NCBI GenBank assembly: GCA_002696735.1
Contig: NZSL01000014.1
Coordinates: 2,270 to 66,269, forward strand
Origin: Methylophaga sp.
Lineage (GTDB): Bacteria; Pseudomonadota; Gammaproteobacteria; Nitrosococcales; Methylophagaceae
DNA: 64,000 nucleotides
Direction: 5' to 3'
The notes below the pieces were generated by a model. That model ran no database searches. It was not told the DNA's origin and was given only the letters and a program-made list of their open reading frames with translations. Position numbers and translations under genes: made by a program. This document shows positions 62,129-64,000 of this stretch, one piece after another. Numbering within the stretch: the stretch's first letter is position 1; the number at the start of each line of letters is the position of its first letter.

Positions 62129-62173
62129 TCAGTCGGTTCGCTTTAGCGCGGATCTTATTATTAGTTACACAGG

Positions 62174-62203
62174 AAAGGGCCGTTGATGACGGCCCTTTTT
62201 TAT
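62174..62203 (+). terminator. rplT-pheS terminator
   Basis: AAAGGGCCGT-TGATG-ACGGCCCTTTTTT. No phenylalanine-rich leader peptide is seen before it, so simple termination is favoured over attenuation. Confidence 0.9.
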
Positions 62204-62213
62204 TTCTGATTGA

Positions 62214-63269
<1,056 letters not shown>

Positions 63270-63284
63270 GATAGGAAGTTCGCC

Positions 63285-64000
63285 ATGAAATTAAGCGAAA
63301 ATTGGCTACGTGAATGGGTAAATCCTGATTTTGATGTGCAGGTTATTGCCGAGAAATTGACTCAGGCGGGTCTGGAAGTTGATTCGGTTTCGCCTGTTGC
63401 CGGGAATTTTTCAGGTGTATTAGTTGGACAGGTGAAATCAGTTGTTTCACACCCGAATGCTGACAAATTGCGTGTCTGTGAAGTGGATGTTGCTAGTGAT
63501 GAGTTATTGCATATTGTGTGTGGTGCCAGCAACGTTCGGGAAGGTTTGAAAATTCCAGTTGCTATTGTTGGTGCAGTCTTGCCAGGTGATTTTAAAATTA
63601 AAAAAGCCAAACTGCGTGGTGAACCATCTTTTGGTATGTTGTGTTCTGCTAAAGAACTTGGTTTAACTGAATCCTCTGACGGCCTGATGGAATTACCGGC
63701 TGATGCACCTGTTGGTAGCGATATTCGCGATTATCTGGCATTAAATGATTTCACTATTGAAGTCGATTTAACACCAAACCGGAGTGATTGTCTGGGAGTT
63801 GCCGGTATTGCACGCGAATTGGGTGTGATTAGCCGTACCAATCTTACCCCCGTCATTATTAATGACATTGCGGCAACTGTTCAGACAACATTTCCAGTTT
63901 CAGTAGAAGCCATACAAGCCTGCCCAAATTATATTGGTCGGGTGATTGAAAATATTAATCCTGACGCCAAAACGCCGTTATGGATGCTGGAAAAACTGCG
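63285..64000 (+). CDS. pheT: phenylalanyl-tRNA synthetase beta subunit, partial
   Basis: Begins ATG 63285 (MKLSENWLREWVNPDFDVQV) and runs off the window end after about 238 residues. Visible: EMAP/tRNA-binding-type domain (VGQVKSVVSHPNADKLRVCE, VCGASNVREGLKIPVAIVGA) and FEVDLTPNRSDCLG-like IEVDLTPNRSDCLGVAGIAR. Follows pheS by 15 bp. Confidence 0.95.
   Translation, partial: MKLSENWLREWVNPDFDVQVIAEKLTQAGLEVDSVSPVAGNFSGVLVGQVKSVVSHPNADKLRVCEVDVASDELLHIVCGASNVREGLKIPVAIVGAVLPGDFKIKKAKLRGEPSFGMLCSAKELGLTESSDGLMELPADAPVGSDIRDYLALNDFTIEVDLTPNRSDCLGVAGIARELGVISRTNLTPVIINDIAATVQTTFPVSVEAIQACPNYIGRVIENINPDAKTPLWMLEKL

Overview
The window is a chromosome segment of a gammaproteobacterium, probably a marine methylotroph of the Methylophaga type. 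The host flanks carry a high-affinity phosphate transporter (pst), an orphan lanthanide-type methanol dehydrogenase (xoxF), uvrB and a thrS-infC-rpmI-rplT-pheS-pheT cluster. A temperate siphophage of about 43.3 kb is integrated between them. No database search was possible; the genus is inferred from gene content.

Left flank (1-15635): a short hypothetical gene; a degenerate Fic-like gene downstream of pstSCAB (minus strand, Pho box before pstS); an exported SnoaL/NTF2-like protein; an OmpW porin; a sensor kinase/response regulator pair; xoxF; tRNA-Asn(GTT); a frameshifted membrane-anchored protein gene; an aspartate aminotransferase divergent from uvrB; and tRNA-Val(GAC), the integration site.

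Prophage (15636-58995): bounded by a perfect 51-bp direct repeat of the 3' part of tRNA-Val. Its layout is lambda-like. The leftward early operon runs from PL/OL through small genes, Erf recombinase, YqaJ exonuclease, SSB, CsrA and many micro-genes to excisionase and integrase. The immunity region has a CI-like repressor (minus) and Cro (plus), with matching operators at OL and OR, and a lipoprotein gene between OL and cI. The rightward early operon holds CII-like, replication genes with an iteron cluster, NinB-like, HNH and VRR nucleases, a methyltransferase-like protein, an Acb2-type anti-CBASS sponge and a TraR/DksA-like zinc finger. A 420-bp pR'/tR'-like non-coding region follows. The late operon runs holin, terminase, MuF, portal, scaffold, capsid, connectors, tail tube, frameshifted tail chaperones, tape measure, tail tip and fibre genes, a second tail-tube paralogue, a large tailspike, SAR-type endolysin and Rz/Rz1. 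Two minus-strand cargo-like genes lie before attR, one with a PEP-CTERM-like sorting tail.

Most notable: (i) the 88-aa Acb2-like protein has Tyr11 and Lys26 exactly where the known nucleotide-binding residues sit; (ii) the integrase has Leu where the second catalytic Arg belongs and ssb is frameshifted in a G7 tract, so the prophage may be grounded; (iii) a diverged second tail-tube gene abuts the tailspike, and an Ig-like repeat seems split over their boundary; (iv) an outward promoter at the right phage end points across attR toward thrS.

Right flank (58996-64000): a terminator, thrS, infC (apparent AUC start), rpmI, rplT, pheS and the first part of pheT.
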